DNA of 35,332 nucleotides, taken from NCBI RefSeq assembly GCF_015207265.1, contig NZ_JADEXE010000038.1, positions 1-35,332 of the forward strand, given 5' to 3'. Position numbers and translations under genes: made by a program. Below the pieces are notes generated by a model. It was not told the origin of the DNA, ran no database searches, and saw nothing but the letters and a program-made list of their open reading frames with translations. Below are positions 8,835 to 16,925 of this stretch, piece by piece (the first letter of the stretch is position 1; every line of letters begins with the position of its first letter). The stretch comes from Nodosilinea sp. LEGE 07298. GTDB taxonomy: Bacteria; Cyanobacteriota; Cyanobacteriia; Phormidesmidales; Phormidesmidaceae.

Positions 8835-9386
8835 TTAGTAGTATTCACGATGATGGTCTGAAACTGGTAATAAAGGAAGTTTTGCGACTGTACTTTCCAA
8901 TACTGCAAGGGCAATGTCGCCCAAAATCACAACGCTGATCGTGAACACGCCGACGAACACCGACTCCATTAAGCTCGTTGTTTTGAACAGATTGACGGTG
9001 TAACGTTTGCGGTTGGGCCAGAGCAGTGGGACTCCTGATGGGGTCATGGCATCACCAGCGATGTGAGAAAGGTAGCCGAGGCACACAGGGGCGACCAGAA
9101 GGGCGATTCTGGTGTCCATGGTAAAAGCTGCTAGGGGCAGCAAGATGAGCATCACAACCACCGCCATCAGGCTATGAGTGACCCCTCGATGCCCGACCAG
9201 GTACGATAATGGGATACTGATGAAGGGAATCCGCCTGCCTAAAGCACTTTTGGGGTGGTCGATATCGGGTAACAGCCCACCCATAGCTGCCGCCATAGTA
9301 CCGACCGCTTCAATAGGTTGGTCAGTGCCGAGGCAGTACAGCCACCACCAACTCATAGCAAAAGGGATGTGGTTACGGGCTTGCAT
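8835..9386 (-). CDS. YdjM-like membrane-bound metal-dependent hydrolase
   Basis: This 183-aa inner-membrane protein of the YdjM / LexA-regulated hydrolase group (DUF457 type) has LPDIDHP near residue 40 and GHRGVTHS near 65. Those two histidine/aspartate motifs are conserved in the family. They are followed by several hydrophobic segments and a HIAGDAMTPSGVPLLWP stretch. I chose the ATG at 9386 because family members start close to an ARNHIPFA-like sequence. The frame stays open to 9491, but that extension would run through a perfect inverted repeat. It is convergent with the PIN operon. In E. coli ydjM is SOS-induced; I saw no clear LexA box here. The exact substrate of the family is unknown. 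Confidence 0.8.
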   Translation of the reverse strand: MQARNHIPFAMSWWWLYCLGTDQPIEAVGTMAAAMGGLLPDIDHPKSALGRRIPFISIPLSYLVGHRGVTHSLMAVVVMLILLPLAAFTMDTRIALLVAPVCLGYLSHIAGDAMTPSGVPLLWPNRKRYTVNLFKTTSLMESVFVGVFTISVVILGDIALAVLESTVAKLPLLPVSDHHREYY

Positions 9387-9452
9387 GTGAGCAATTTGCT
9401 TACATAACTTCAATAGATAATCAACAAAAATCTTGGAAAGCTTTATCTTCTT

Positions 9453-9486
9453 GTTTCCCCAACTATTGGATAAAAGTTGGGGAAAC
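9453..9486. repeat. Perfect 12-bp inverted repeat, candidate recombinase site
   Basis: GTTTCCCCAACT (9453-9464) and AGTTGGGGAAAC (9475-9486) form a perfect inverted repeat around a 10-base spacer. No T-tract follows on either strand, so it is a poor terminator. It lies just upstream of a tyrosine recombinase gene, and the arms contain TTGGGGAAA, similar to the TTGGGGCCA arms used by FimB/FimE. It may be the recombinase core site. That role is inferred from position and shape. Confidence 0.5.
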
Positions 9487-9574
9487 GTCATAACCCCGCA
9501 AAGCCCCTACCCATAAGGGTTACGAGCGATTTTGGGCACTCTTTTTCAATACGCCCCATAAAAGTGCTAGTGAT

Positions 9575-9612
9575 TTTCCCCAAGTTTTACTTACTATTGT
9601 TGGTAAGTTGGG
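9575..9612. repeat. Third TTTCCCCAA copy plus imperfect hairpin before the integrase
   Basis: TTTCCCCAA recurs at 9575-9583, the same core as both arms of the 9453-9486 repeat. It continues into an inverted repeat ACTTAC (9589-9594) / GTAAGT (9603-9608), with outer CCCA/TGGG bases that can pair around a bulge. It may be an accessory or second recombinase binding site, or a regulatory hairpin for the integrase gene. Confidence 0.35.
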
Positions 9613-9644
9613 TTAAAAGAAACTGGGCAAAAAGTGGATCCAAA

Positions 9645-10238
9645 ATGACCGTTGTAAAGAATGCGAACCACCCGCAAAAAGGATCCACCATTCGCGTTGA
9701 GCCTATCCGCGACAAAAAAGCGATTTACCGCATCAAGAAAATTCTGGAAGACCACCCTCGGGACTACTGCCTGTTTGTTGTGGGTATCAACACAGCGTTC
9801 CGCGCTAACGAGCTGCTCTCGATAAAGGCAAAGCAGGTCATGCACCTGCACCCTGGTGATCACTTGGACGTTAAGCAGTCAAAAACAGGTAAGTACCGAC
9901 GGGTTACCCTCAACAAGACAGCGCATGAAGCGATCCAGCAGCTGCTCGCGTCTCGGGAATTTGCTCCCGATGACTATATATATAGTGGTAAGCGCGGTTT
10001 GTTGCAGGTCTCAACGGTCAGCACCATGGTCAAGCAGTGGTGCCAAGATGCTGGGCTGCGGGGTAACTATGCCAGCCATACCCTGCGGAAAACGTGGGGC
10101 TACTGGCAGCGGATTGATCGCGGTACGTCGGTTCCGCTGTTGATGGAGGCGTTAGGTCATGCCACCCAACGGCAAACCCTTGACTACTTAGGCATCCAGT
10201 CAGAGGAAATCTCAGAAATTTATGGGATGGAGCTGTAG
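9645..10238 (+). CDS. Short tyrosine recombinase (FimB-size integrase)
   Basis: This is a site-specific recombinase of the phage-integrase family. From the ATG at 9645 it is 197 aa and carries all catalytic residues: R53 (NTAFRANELL), K80, H145 and R148 (HTLRKT), H172 (GHATQ) and nucleophile Y181 (LDYLGI). It lacks the usual N-terminal core-binding domain, like FimB/FimE (about 200 aa). The frame is open upstream to 9477, but that extension reads through the hairpin repeats and is not protein-like. The gene lies at the border between the low-GC accessory block and the rest of the window, next to inverted repeats, so it may have inserted or may invert DNA here. Confidence 0.85.
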   Translation: MTVVKNANHPQKGSTIRVEPIRDKKAIYRIKKILEDHPRDYCLFVVGINTAFRANELLSIKAKQVMHLHPGDHLDVKQSKTGKYRRVTLNKTAHEAIQQLLASREFAPDDYIYSGKRGLLQVSTVSTMVKQWCQDAGLRGNYASHTLRKTWGYWQRIDRGTSVPLLMEALGHATQRQTLDYLGIQSEEISEIYGMEL

Positions 10239-10260
10239 CTACCAATCTACTTGAGCGTGG

Positions 10261-10695
10261 CTATTTACGATTTGATTGTGAAGGTGTTTGCTGCTTGCTC
10301 TGAGATTCAACTTGACGTTTGATTTCTTCAACAGAAGGATAATTTACTTTGCTAACATCACATTCTTTTGAAACAGCAAGTGATGTTAGATTGCTATAAC
10401 GCTGCCTTAGAGCCTCATATTCTGTTTGTTCGGCATTCTTGAAGTCCATAAAGAACCATGGAACAATGAAAAACCAGCCAGTGACACAAAGAAGAACATT
10501 TTTATTGGTTTTATCAGTTTTAGGCAGAATTCTTTGCATCTCAGATTCTACATTTGCGATTTCATGCTCTAATACATCGCAAGATTTTTGTTTGTCACCA
10601 TATTGAGCAGACATAACCGGAGTAGGAGTTCTTCCGCCACAAGCACTAACTGACAAAAGAGAAATTATTAATAAATGAGATACATATGTTTTCAT
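10261..10695 (-). CDS. Small lipoprotein of unknown function
   Basis: This 144-aa protein starts at ATG 10695; a TTG at 10707 would add four residues. It has a typical lipoprotein signal with hydrophobic core HLLIISLLSVSA and lipobox cysteine (SVSAC-GG) near residue 19. A short hydrophobic stretch, VLLCVTGWFFIVPWFFMDF, sits at about residues 90-110. Helical segments flank it: CDVLEHEIANVESEMQRIL before, and EYEALRQRYSNLTSL after. Similar small lipoproteins with an 'IVPWFFMD' segment followed by an acidic helix are common on accessory elements, but I know of no function. It is probably anchored in the inner or outer membrane after lipidation. It is AT-rich compared with the genes to its right. 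Confidence 0.75.
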   Translation of the reverse strand: MKTYVSHLLIISLLSVSACGGRTPTPVMSAQYGDKQKSCDVLEHEIANVESEMQRILPKTDKTNKNVLLCVTGWFFIVPWFFMDFKNAEQTEYEALRQRYSNLTSLAVSKECDVSKVNYPSVEEIKRQVESQSKQQTPSQSNRK

Positions 10696-10779
10696 GAAAC
10701 AGTCCAAGCGTGCCTTGTTATTTGCGGATGTTTTATAAATTCATATAGTGCCTTTTTCAATGTCTTTATTTAGCGAGGC

Positions 10780-11835
10780 TTATTCCGCATCTTCCGATAG
10801 CTCACTCACCACGGCATTCAGTTCCATTTCCAGCTGTTCAGCGGTTGGAAGGCTATCTTTAAATGCTGGTGGCAGGTCTTCGCGTAGCTTGTAGGTAGAG
10901 ACTCCGATCGGGTTCTGCACGGTATCCAGTGCAAATTCAACAGTGGTCTTGCTTTTGGACTTGCACAAAATGATCCCGATTGTTGGGTTATCGCCCTCGG
11001 TACGGACAGTATGGTTGACGGCTGACACATAGAAGTTCATCTGCCCTGAAAAGGCCGGTTCAAACTCGCCCATTTTCAGGTCAATGACCACATGGCAATG
11101 CAGCCGGGTGTGATAAAACAGCAGGTCAAGCCGATAATCCTTGCCGTCTATCTCCAGAGGATACTGGCTGCCAATGAAGGCAAAACCAACCCCCAGTTCC
11201 AACAGAAAATCTCGAATACGCTCGATCAGACCGTTTTCCAGCTCTCGTTCCACAGCGTTCCGACCAATGGTCAGAAAATCAAAGTTATAGGGGTCTTTGA
11301 TGATTTGCTGTGCCAAGTCAGATTGTGGTTCAGGTAAGGTATTTCTGAAGTTGGTGACTGCACCGCCCAAGCGTTCGTGCAGACGAGTTTCAATCTGCAT
11401 GACCAGAACATTCCGACTCCAACCATTTTCAATCGTTTGCTGGACATACCACAACCGTTGCTGAGGGTCTTTTACTTGGTCAAGAAGTCGGACATTATGC
11501 CCCCATGGAATTTGTGCAACAAGCTGTTGCACTATTTGCTCATCGGGCCACGCTTCGGCAAAAGCCCGCATGTATTTGAGGTTGCGCGGTGAAAAGCCCT
11601 TCATATCTGGGAACTCCCGCTTCAGGTCTTTGGCGAGACGATCCATAACCTTCGCCCCCCATCCTTCCTGTTGCTGGCGGGCGAGGATGTCCTGTCCAAT
11701 CTGCCAGTACAGGATGAGCAGCTCTTTATTGACGGCGAGAGCCGCCTTTACCTGCGCCTGGCGTATGCGTGTTTTGAGGCCTTTGAAAAAGGCATCATAA
11801 TTATCGACGGGAAACAGGGAATTGTCTTTTGGCAA
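10780..11835 (-). CDS. YhcG-type PD-(D/E)XK nuclease family protein (DUF1016)
   Basis: This 351-aa protein matches YhcG/DUF1016 over its length. An N-terminal helical domain (about 10-160) contains YWQIGQDI, GWGAKVMDRLAKDL, FSPRNLKYMRAFAEAW and IPWGHNV. The C-terminal PD-(D/E)XK fold has D237 (YRLDLLF) and D252-x-K254 (VIDLKMG). The start is TTG at 11835, supported by AAGGA at 11844-11848, 8 bases away. The family is frequent near restriction systems and mobile elements and is thought to act on DNA, but its exact role is not settled. It stands alone here with no strand-mate. Family assignment is confident. Confidence 0.9.
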   Translation of the reverse strand: MPKDNSLFPVDNYDAFFKGLKTRIRQAQVKAALAVNKELLILYWQIGQDILARQQQEGWGAKVMDRLAKDLKREFPDMKGFSPRNLKYMRAFAEAWPDEQIVQQLVAQIPWGHNVRLLDQVKDPQQRLWYVQQTIENGWSRNVLVMQIETRLHERLGGAVTNFRNTLPEPQSDLAQQIIKDPYNFDFLTIGRNAVERELENGLIERIRDFLLELGVGFAFIGSQYPLEIDGKDYRLDLLFYHTRLHCHVVIDLKMGEFEPAFSGQMNFYVSAVNHTVRTEGDNPTIGIILCKSKSKTTVEFALDTVQNPIGVSTYKLREDLPPAFKDSLPTAEQLEMELNAVVSELSEDAE

Positions 11836-11923
11836 GGGACTTTTCCTTTATTTGCAGGCATCCTATTATCAGGCTAAGACGGCAATGAGCAATAGGGCTT
11901 TTTGTGATCGTGAAAGTGGAGCC

Positions 11924-12169
11924 ATGACCCAGCCAAGCTACGACCAAGCGCAATGGCAGGAGCTGTTCTGGCAGCGCGGTGATCGCTATTACTGGTGCGC
12001 CCTAAGGCAAAACCTCTTTGGCGAGTGGGTCTTGCTGCGCAAGTGGGGTGGCCGCCGAACCGGCAAGGGTGGCCAGTGTGAAATCCTATGCGCCGACCGC
12101 GAAGAAGGTGATCGCCTGATGCAGGATGTTCTCAAACGCCGCCGCTATCGGGGGTATGTGCTGGATTAG
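11924..12169 (+). CDS. WGR-domain protein
   Basis: This 81-aa protein is almost entirely a WGR domain: YYWCALRQNLFGEWVLLRKWG at about 23-43 (read in two parts, DRYYWCALRQN and LFGEWVLLRKWGG), then GKGGQCEI and a final helix ending in RRRYRGYVLD. WGR domains occur in PARPs and in bacterial DNA-associated proteins, and single-domain versions are common on plasmids. DNA or nucleic-acid binding is likely but not proven for this form. The ATG at 11924 is preferred because it begins the domain with little extra and has a nearby GGAG. It opens the rightward plasmid gene series. Confidence 0.75.
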   Translation: MTQPSYDQAQWQELFWQRGDRYYWCALRQNLFGEWVLLRKWGGRRTGKGGQCEILCADREEGDRLMQDVLKRRRYRGYVLD

Positions 12170-12251
12170 GGGGGAAGCATTCATTCCATAATGTCCCCAC
12201 AGTGACCACTCTGGCTGTCTACCATAGGCTTATTGCGCTCAACAGCAGGTC

Positions 12252-13187
12252 ATGTCGCAGGACGACGGCGGGCAGGTTTGGAACGACATAACAGCGGTAA
12301 CGGGCATTGGCGGATGGGGAACGGCTTCGCCATCGCCAGCGAAGGCTGATGGTGCCGTAGAATCCGACGCTCACCCCGAGGAAAAGCAGCGGGCAGACAG
12401 TGCGGTTGCCGCTTCAGAAAAACATCCCAACCAGCAATCCCGCGCCAAACTGCCATTTCAAGAGAGGGTGCGGGCATCTTACGGGGATTTTATCCGTCGG
12501 AATGGACGCAGCCCGCAGACCTATCAGCAGGCAGATCGCCAACTGATTCTGCGCTTTGTATTGGCGGCGGAGCGGAGTGGGCAGAAACTCAACCGTGGTC
12601 GGATCGAGACCTTGGTTAAGGGGCTAAGTCCTGCCGCTGGTCGTCTTAACCCCAGCGAACGGGATATGTATGTGCGATCACTGGTGACGCGCATTGCGCA
12701 AGACCCCCAACGGGAGCGGGTAAGGCTCAACAAGGATTTTGTGGTGAGCATTATGCCGCGTGAACGTCAGCAAAAGCGTGACTCTGGGACGCCTGCTGAG
12801 CATACGACGGCGGTAATGGCAGCCTATCCCCCAGAAGTCGCGCCGGTAAAACCAGAACCGCCCGCCATCGCCAATGAGAAGAAAACATATAAAGAAATCA
12901 GTGCCAAGATCAAATCCGAGGCGCGGCGCGACAACAAAACCTTAGACGACAAATCCAAGGACATTGAGATCGTCAAAGAGCTGAAGACCCGTGGTCATTC
13001 TGATGAGCAAATTCAGCGGGTGCTGAGCCACAGCCCGCAGATCAGAAATATGAGCGGTCCCGATAAGGCGCAGAACATCAAGGATATTTGCGATAAAGCT
13101 CAAGAGAAAATCCAAGACCAAGTCTCACTTGAAGATAGGGAAAAGCTATGGCACCAGACTATACAAAGTCATGATCGTGGTCGTTAA
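12252..13187 (+). CDS. Plasmid hypothetical protein, charged and helical
   Basis: This 311-aa protein is unrecognised. Residues 1-65 are low complexity and likely disordered. A globular part at about 65-180 contains YGDFIRRNGRSPQTYQQADR and RIETLVKGLSPAAGRLNPSE. A lysine/glutamate-rich helical tail includes KTYKEISAKIKSEARRDNKT and a repeat-like HSDEQIQRVLSHSPQIRNMSG. There is no signal peptide or membrane segment. The style resembles accessory mobilisation or plasmid proteins, and it precedes the TraL/MobD-like gene on the same strand, but no function can be assigned. Its end overlaps the convergent gene by 4 bases. Confidence 0.65.
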   Translation: MSQDDGGQVWNDITAVTGIGGWGTASPSPAKADGAVESDAHPEEKQRADSAVAASEKHPNQQSRAKLPFQERVRASYGDFIRRNGRSPQTYQQADRQLILRFVLAAERSGQKLNRGRIETLVKGLSPAAGRLNPSERDMYVRSLVTRIAQDPQRERVRLNKDFVVSIMPRERQQKRDSGTPAEHTTAVMAAYPPEVAPVKPEPPAIANEKKTYKEISAKIKSEARRDNKTLDDKSKDIEIVKELKTRGHSDEQIQRVLSHSPQIRNMSGPDKAQNIKDICDKAQEKIQDQVSLEDREKLWHQTIQSHDRGR

Positions 13188-13528
13188 GCAGGTTGTTTTC
13201 GGGCAATGTCAATCAGCCAACTAACCATATGATCAATTTTTCGCTTCATGGACTCAGCACAAGGTTTGGGATTGCCTTGTTTGGCTGCTTGGATATCATT
13301 GCCACAATACTTATAGAAAGTTTCAAGAAAAACAGGATCGGTCGGCATATTGACCTTGCGTAGTTCCTGATAGATATGCGTCAGCGTGGCATCAACATCA
13401 TGGCTACAGCGCAGGGCGGCTTCGACATCCTGCTCGAACTCGTTGAGCATGTCTTCCCAGCAGAGTTTGGGGGCATAGTGCCAGGCGGCAAGCCAGCTAT
13501 GTGCGGAGTAGGGTTTGGCATCGAACAT
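13184..13528 (-). CDS. Hypothetical 114-aa protein
   Basis: This short cytoplasmic protein is probably all-helical (WLAAWHYAPKLCWEDMLNEF, DVDATLTHIYQELRKV, MKRKIDHMVSWLIDIARKQ). The ATG is preceded by GAGG within 10 bases on the minus strand. It has four cysteines but no clear metal-binding pattern. It is convergent with the preceding plasmid gene, and there is a roughly 170-base gap to the divergent ATPase gene that could hold promoters for both. I do not recognise the family. Confidence 0.6.
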   Translation of the reverse strand: MFDAKPYSAHSWLAAWHYAPKLCWEDMLNEFEQDVEAALRCSHDVDATLTHIYQELRKVNMPTDPVFLETFYKYCGNDIQAAKQGNPKPCAESMKRKIDHMVSWLIDIARKQPA

Positions 13529-13700
13529 GGTGCGCCTCGTCAGTTATGGCAAAAGCAGATTACTGTAACAAATTCCCATAAAACTTGAAAGAGTCTTGTT
13601 TTCGGGCGTGACGCGCCGAATCCTTCCAATTTAACCCCATGATTTCGTTTTGAATGTCTATGCTGGGAGGATATAAACCTAAACCCGATGGGGGTTCATC

Positions 13701-14399
13701 GTGGCGGATATTCACCTCTTTGGTGGCGAGAAGGGGGGTGTCGGCAAATCTTTGGTATGCCGCGCCGCTGTACAGTACCACCTCGATAACAAGCTTGATG
13801 TCAGCGTGTTTGATACCGACCGCAGTAATCCCGATGTGCGGCGGATTTACGGGGAAGCGGCGAAGTGTCGGGTAGCGGTGTTCTCGGAAGGTGAGAAGTA
13901 CGAGGATAAAGCCAATCAAATCTACAATGCTGCTCTGAAGAAACGGGTCTTATGCAACCTGCCCGCACAGGTGATGATCCCTGTGCGCAACTGGTTTGAG
14001 AATAACGAGCTGCTGGAAATTGCCGCTGAAGATGGCGTGCGCTTCTACCAGTGGTTCGTCAGTGATGGCGGCTATGATTCGCTGAACCTGCTGGGCAAGA
14101 GCATGGAGTCGTTGGGGCCAACAGTGCAACACATAATGGTCAAGAACTACGGCAAGAGCGATGACTGGGAGGCTTTTGAGCAAGATGAAGCCTTGCAGGC
14201 TCTGTTGGTTGAGCAAAAGGCGATCATCATGGATTTCCCCAAGTTCATCGGCAGCGTCGAGCGCAACCGCATGGACAGTGAGAATATGACCTTTGCCCAG
14301 GCGCGGGAAGACAAGCAGCTTGGCTCGATTTCGCGGCAACGGGTGAAGAAGTTTCTGCGGGAAGCCTACGCCGCCTTTGAAGAAGTCGGGGTGTTCTGA
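13701..14399 (+). CDS. TraL/MobD-like ParA-family ATPase
   Basis: This 232-aa deviant-Walker ATPase has the motif GGEKGGVGKS at about residues 8-17, DTDRSNPD near 39-46 and IIMDFPKFIGS near 175. The length and the long insert after Walker A fit the plasmid mobilisation/transfer ATPases TraL (IncP) and MobD (pTF-FC2 type) better than true partition ParA proteins. In those plasmids it is an accessory DNA-transfer protein. The GTG start at 13701 has GGGGG about 5 bases upstream. Its stop overlaps the next gene (TGATG), so the two are coupled. A separate ParA at 34589 more likely handles partition. The ATPase family is firm; the transfer role is inferred. Confidence 0.75.
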   Translation: MADIHLFGGEKGGVGKSLVCRAAVQYHLDNKLDVSVFDTDRSNPDVRRIYGEAAKCRVAVFSEGEKYEDKANQIYNAALKKRVLCNLPAQVMIPVRNWFENNELLEIAAEDGVRFYQWFVSDGGYDSLNLLGKSMESLGPTVQHIMVKNYGKSDDWEAFEQDEALQALLVEQKAIIMDFPKFIGSVERNRMDSENMTFAQAREDKQLGSISRQRVKKFLREAYAAFEEVGVF

Positions 14400-15073
14400 T
14401 GGCCATGGCATCCAAAACTGAATTACTGGACAGGGTGCTGGAGGGCAAAAGCCCTGAAATCAAGGCGCGGGTGCTTGATCTCATCGTGCGGATGGGGATC
14501 GACCCAGAGGATGAATTCTTTCTAATTTTCATCGCATTGGGGCAGTTGCAGGTGTTGATCGAGGACAGCCCGAGGGACTGGCAGCAGCTGTTCACCGACT
14601 TTAAGGAGGAACTGCGGTTATGGGAGGAAAGCAACCTGCGGACGCTGGATCATCTGACCCAGCAGGTACAGGTGATGGAACGTCTCGCCAAAGGCGTGAA
14701 CAGGCTGATCGTCGTCATGCAACCATTGGCGCAAAACTCGCCGCAATTACAGGAGAACTGGCAGAAATTGAGTGGGGACTTGGTGAACTTGAGAGAAACT
14801 GCTCGCCTGGTGTTGACCTCACACAATCGCCACCAGGAAGAAATCACCCTCGCCAAGCAAACCCTGTCCACGATGCGCACCTACGCCCCGCACCAAGAAC
14901 GCTTGCTGAACGACCTGCTGGCGGAGCTGATGCAGCACCAGAACATCTTGCGGAGCCTGGAATCACCGCCGAGCCCGAACGGGATATCTAATTTTTTCAT
15001 GGCATTTGGAGGAGCATTGGCCGCGATTGTGTTCTTTCAGGTGATGATTGCACCATTGTTCATGACTTTGTAA
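14399..15073 (+). CDS. Coiled-coil protein with C-terminal membrane anchor, partner of TraL/MobD-like ATPase
   Basis: This 224-aa protein is translationally coupled to the ATPase (TGATG). The N-terminal part has a conserved-looking stretch, MGIDPEDEFFLIFIALGQLQ and VLIEDSPRDW (about 37-66), known from plasmid proteins of the DUF6753 type in cyanobacteria and others. Then comes a long coiled coil (about 75-190) and one transmembrane helix at the C-terminus (FFMAFGGALAAIVFFQVMIA). It occupies the place of MobE in MobD-MobE pairs. It probably tethers the ATPase, or the plasmid DNA, to the membrane. The domain assignment is from memory and moderate. Confidence 0.65.
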   Translation: MAMASKTELLDRVLEGKSPEIKARVLDLIVRMGIDPEDEFFLIFIALGQLQVLIEDSPRDWQQLFTDFKEELRLWEESNLRTLDHLTQQVQVMERLAKGVNRLIVVMQPLAQNSPQLQENWQKLSGDLVNLRETARLVLTSHNRHQEEITLAKQTLSTMRTYAPHQERLLNDLLAELMQHQNILRSLESPPSPNGISNFFMAFGGALAAIVFFQVMIAPLFMTL

Positions 15074-15087
15074 GAGGGACTCTATCG

Positions 15088-15120
15088 GTCGGGTGAACCG
15101 ACATTAGGAAGAGAGAGGCG
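15088..15120 (+). promoter_or_regulatory. Leader hairpin plus AGGA/AGAGAG motif (copy 1)
   Basis: GTCGG-GTGAA-CCGAC (15088-15102) forms a small hairpin, followed by ATTAGGAAGAGAGAGGCG just before the primase gene. A near copy (GTCGGG/CCCGAC with the same GTGAA core, then AGGACAGAGAGAGCG) precedes the ArdC-like gene at 29048-29080. Two unrelated genes sharing this leader points to a common post-transcriptional or transcriptional control. Confidence 0.5.
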
Positions 15121-15124
15121 TATC

Positions 15125-16090
15125 ATGTCCCGTCAGCCAACATCCAAGCCATCAGCACCGCGTAAGCAACCCGATCGCACCTATCTAGCCGTCAGGCGGC
15201 AGCTAGACGGCATGAACTGTGATGCCTATGAGGTTGGGCTGTTGAATATTGACACCGGCAAGATGACGCCGCGTGTGTACAGTCGGGACGCTGTTCTTAA
15301 ATCGGTATTGTGGCTGAAGCAGAGGAACGCCGCAGGGCATCACATTTACATCCGCCCCCAAGGCAGTGTGGGACTGATTCTGCTGGATGACATTGGGTTG
15401 GGTACCCTCAAGCAACTGGCAACAGATGGCTTTAAGCCAGCGGCAGAGATTGAAACCAGCCCCACCAACTTTCAGGCGTGGGTAAGGGTTTCGATGGAGC
15501 CTATCCCCGAGGAGCTGGCCACCAAAGCAGCCAAGCTACTGGCAGAACGCTACAACGCTGACCCTAACAGTGCCGACTGGCGGCATTTTGGGCGGTTAGC
15601 AGGATTTACCAATCAGAAGCCCATCTATATAGCCGAATATGGCAAAGCCCCTTATGTACTGGCGCATAGCTGCCATGGTGAGTTGGCAGTGCAGGGGTCA
15701 TCCCTATTGAGTGAGGCACAAGTCCTGTTGGAACAAGAGCGGGCGGAGCGGGAAGCGCAGGCGCAAGAAGTTCTGAAGGTGTTGGACATGCCCATGGATG
15801 GGCTGGCTGACCCAGTGGGCTTCTATCAGCAACAGCTTGGAGCGATCAAGGCGCGGTTTGGGGCGGGAACCGACTACAGCCGTGCTGATTGGATGATTGG
15901 CAAGAAAATGTCGATGCTGGGCTATCCACCCGCTGTTATTCAGGCAACGCTCGACCAATGCAGCCCTGATATCGGCGAGCGCAAAAAAGGGCATGAGGAC
16001 GACTATACCCGCCGCACCGTGGACAACATCATGCAGGACATCGAAGTGCTGCGCCAACGGTCAAAATTGGCGGAAATGTTGGAGCGGTGA
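15125..16090 (+). CDS. RepB-family DNA primase
   Basis: This 321-aa protein resembles the RepB' primase of IncQ plasmids and the C-terminal primase of their MobA fusion. It shows the catalytic acid pair D88-D89 (LILLDDIGL), then ETSPTNFQAWVRVS and ADWRHFGRLAGFTNQKP (about 150-166), the most diagnostic stretch of the RepB-primase family. The C-terminal half is helical, as in plasmid primases. It would make short primers for plasmid or transferred-strand synthesis. The start is ATG at 15125, after AGGAAGAGAG. It follows the TraL/MobD-like pair, consistent with a mobilisation or replication module. Confidence 0.85.
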   Translation: MSRQPTSKPSAPRKQPDRTYLAVRRQLDGMNCDAYEVGLLNIDTGKMTPRVYSRDAVLKSVLWLKQRNAAGHHIYIRPQGSVGLILLDDIGLGTLKQLATDGFKPAAEIETSPTNFQAWVRVSMEPIPEELATKAAKLLAERYNADPNSADWRHFGRLAGFTNQKPIYIAEYGKAPYVLAHSCHGELAVQGSSLLSEAQVLLEQERAEREAQAQEVLKVLDMPMDGLADPVGFYQQQLGAIKARFGAGTDYSRADWMIGKKMSMLGYPPAVIQATLDQCSPDIGERKKGHEDDYTRRTVDNIMQDIEVLRQRSKLAEMLER

Positions 16091-16163
16091 GCGTCCGTAT
16101 AGGTCTAAGCCTGACTGTTCTTGGCACAGCGTGTATAATCGTGTGAGCTACATTGTGACGAGA

Positions 16164-16925
16164 ATGCAGCCTCGCCCCCAACTACAGCCTGAACGGGAAA
16201 ATCGCTGTCCTGATTGCTTGTTCTTGGATATCCAAGGCAGGAGAGATGGTGGTTGCTCGGATACTCAAACTATTTTGACTTTAACTCTTAACTTTGAAGA
16301 GAGATGGGAGTCACTGCCATTTGGACGAGTAAAATTTGGATTGCGAGGTGGAGAGCTACGTCTTCTGATTCAAAATGGCTCTGTTCCTTATTCTGATCGG
16401 TCATTAGTGCACGAACTTGCGTTGGCTATTCCTAAAGAGATTACCAATGTTCAGAGTTCAGAGTTACAGGAAGGTGGGGAAGCGAATTTATCTCTTAAAG
16501 ATAAGAATGTGAGTGCCAAAGTCAATACCTCACGCAAGAAGGTATCTGGAATCACAGAGAAATCTGAGGTTAGGAGCTGCCAAGTATCAACTAAGGGCAG
16601 TGAAGATAAGCCAGCTTGGGTGTTCCGACTGAGAACTCCTGATGATCCAGTCTTAATTGGACTGATTCATCATGAATTATGCAAGGTTAGCGTCTTGGGG
16701 AATCCTTGCGTTGTTGAAGCAAAATTTGAAGCGTCAAGGGGCGATATTTGGATCACTGCTACTGAGGGCATTTGGCCATCAGATATCAGTAGTAACGCAA
16801 AAGCCATTATCGAACGTGAGATAGTATTTCATCTTATCCGCTCTTATATCAATCCATACATCAGCAAAGTAATTTTGCCGATTCAGCCAGTTTTTTATCA
16901 GGAAGAATTAGGGGATATTGCATGA
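16164..16925 (+). CDS. Uncharacterised 253-aa protein paired with pentapeptide/NfeD-like protein
   Basis: The first usable ATG in the frame is at 16164; upstream codons belong to the overlapping end of the primase gene in another frame. The N-terminus holds a possible zinc knuckle, CPDC at 15-18 and a later cysteine near 28. Beta-rich segments follow (ILTLTLNFEERW, VKFGLRGGELRLLIQNG), then a lysine/serine-rich linker and a second beta/alpha region (about 150-245). The stop overlaps the next start (ATGA), so the two genes are coupled. Composition is AT-richer than the primase gene, suggesting cargo. I do not recognise the family. The coupling and the partner's domains suggest an effector/adaptor pair. 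Confidence 0.65.
   Translation: MQPRPQLQPERENRCPDCLFLDIQGRRDGGCSDTQTILTLTLNFEERWESLPFGRVKFGLRGGELRLLIQNGSVPYSDRSLVHELALAIPKEITNVQSSELQEGGEANLSLKDKNVSAKVNTSRKKVSGITEKSEVRSCQVSTKGSEDKPAWVFRLRTPDDPVLIGLIHHELCKVSVLGNPCVVEAKFEASRGDIWITATEGIWPSDISSNAKAIIEREIVFHLIRSYINPYISKVILPIQPVFYQEELGDIA

Noticed and set aside
9477-9644. N-terminal extension of the tyrosine recombinase
   Set aside because: The extension reads through inverted repeats and gives a non-conserved sequence; the ATG at 9645 gives a complete FimB-size protein.
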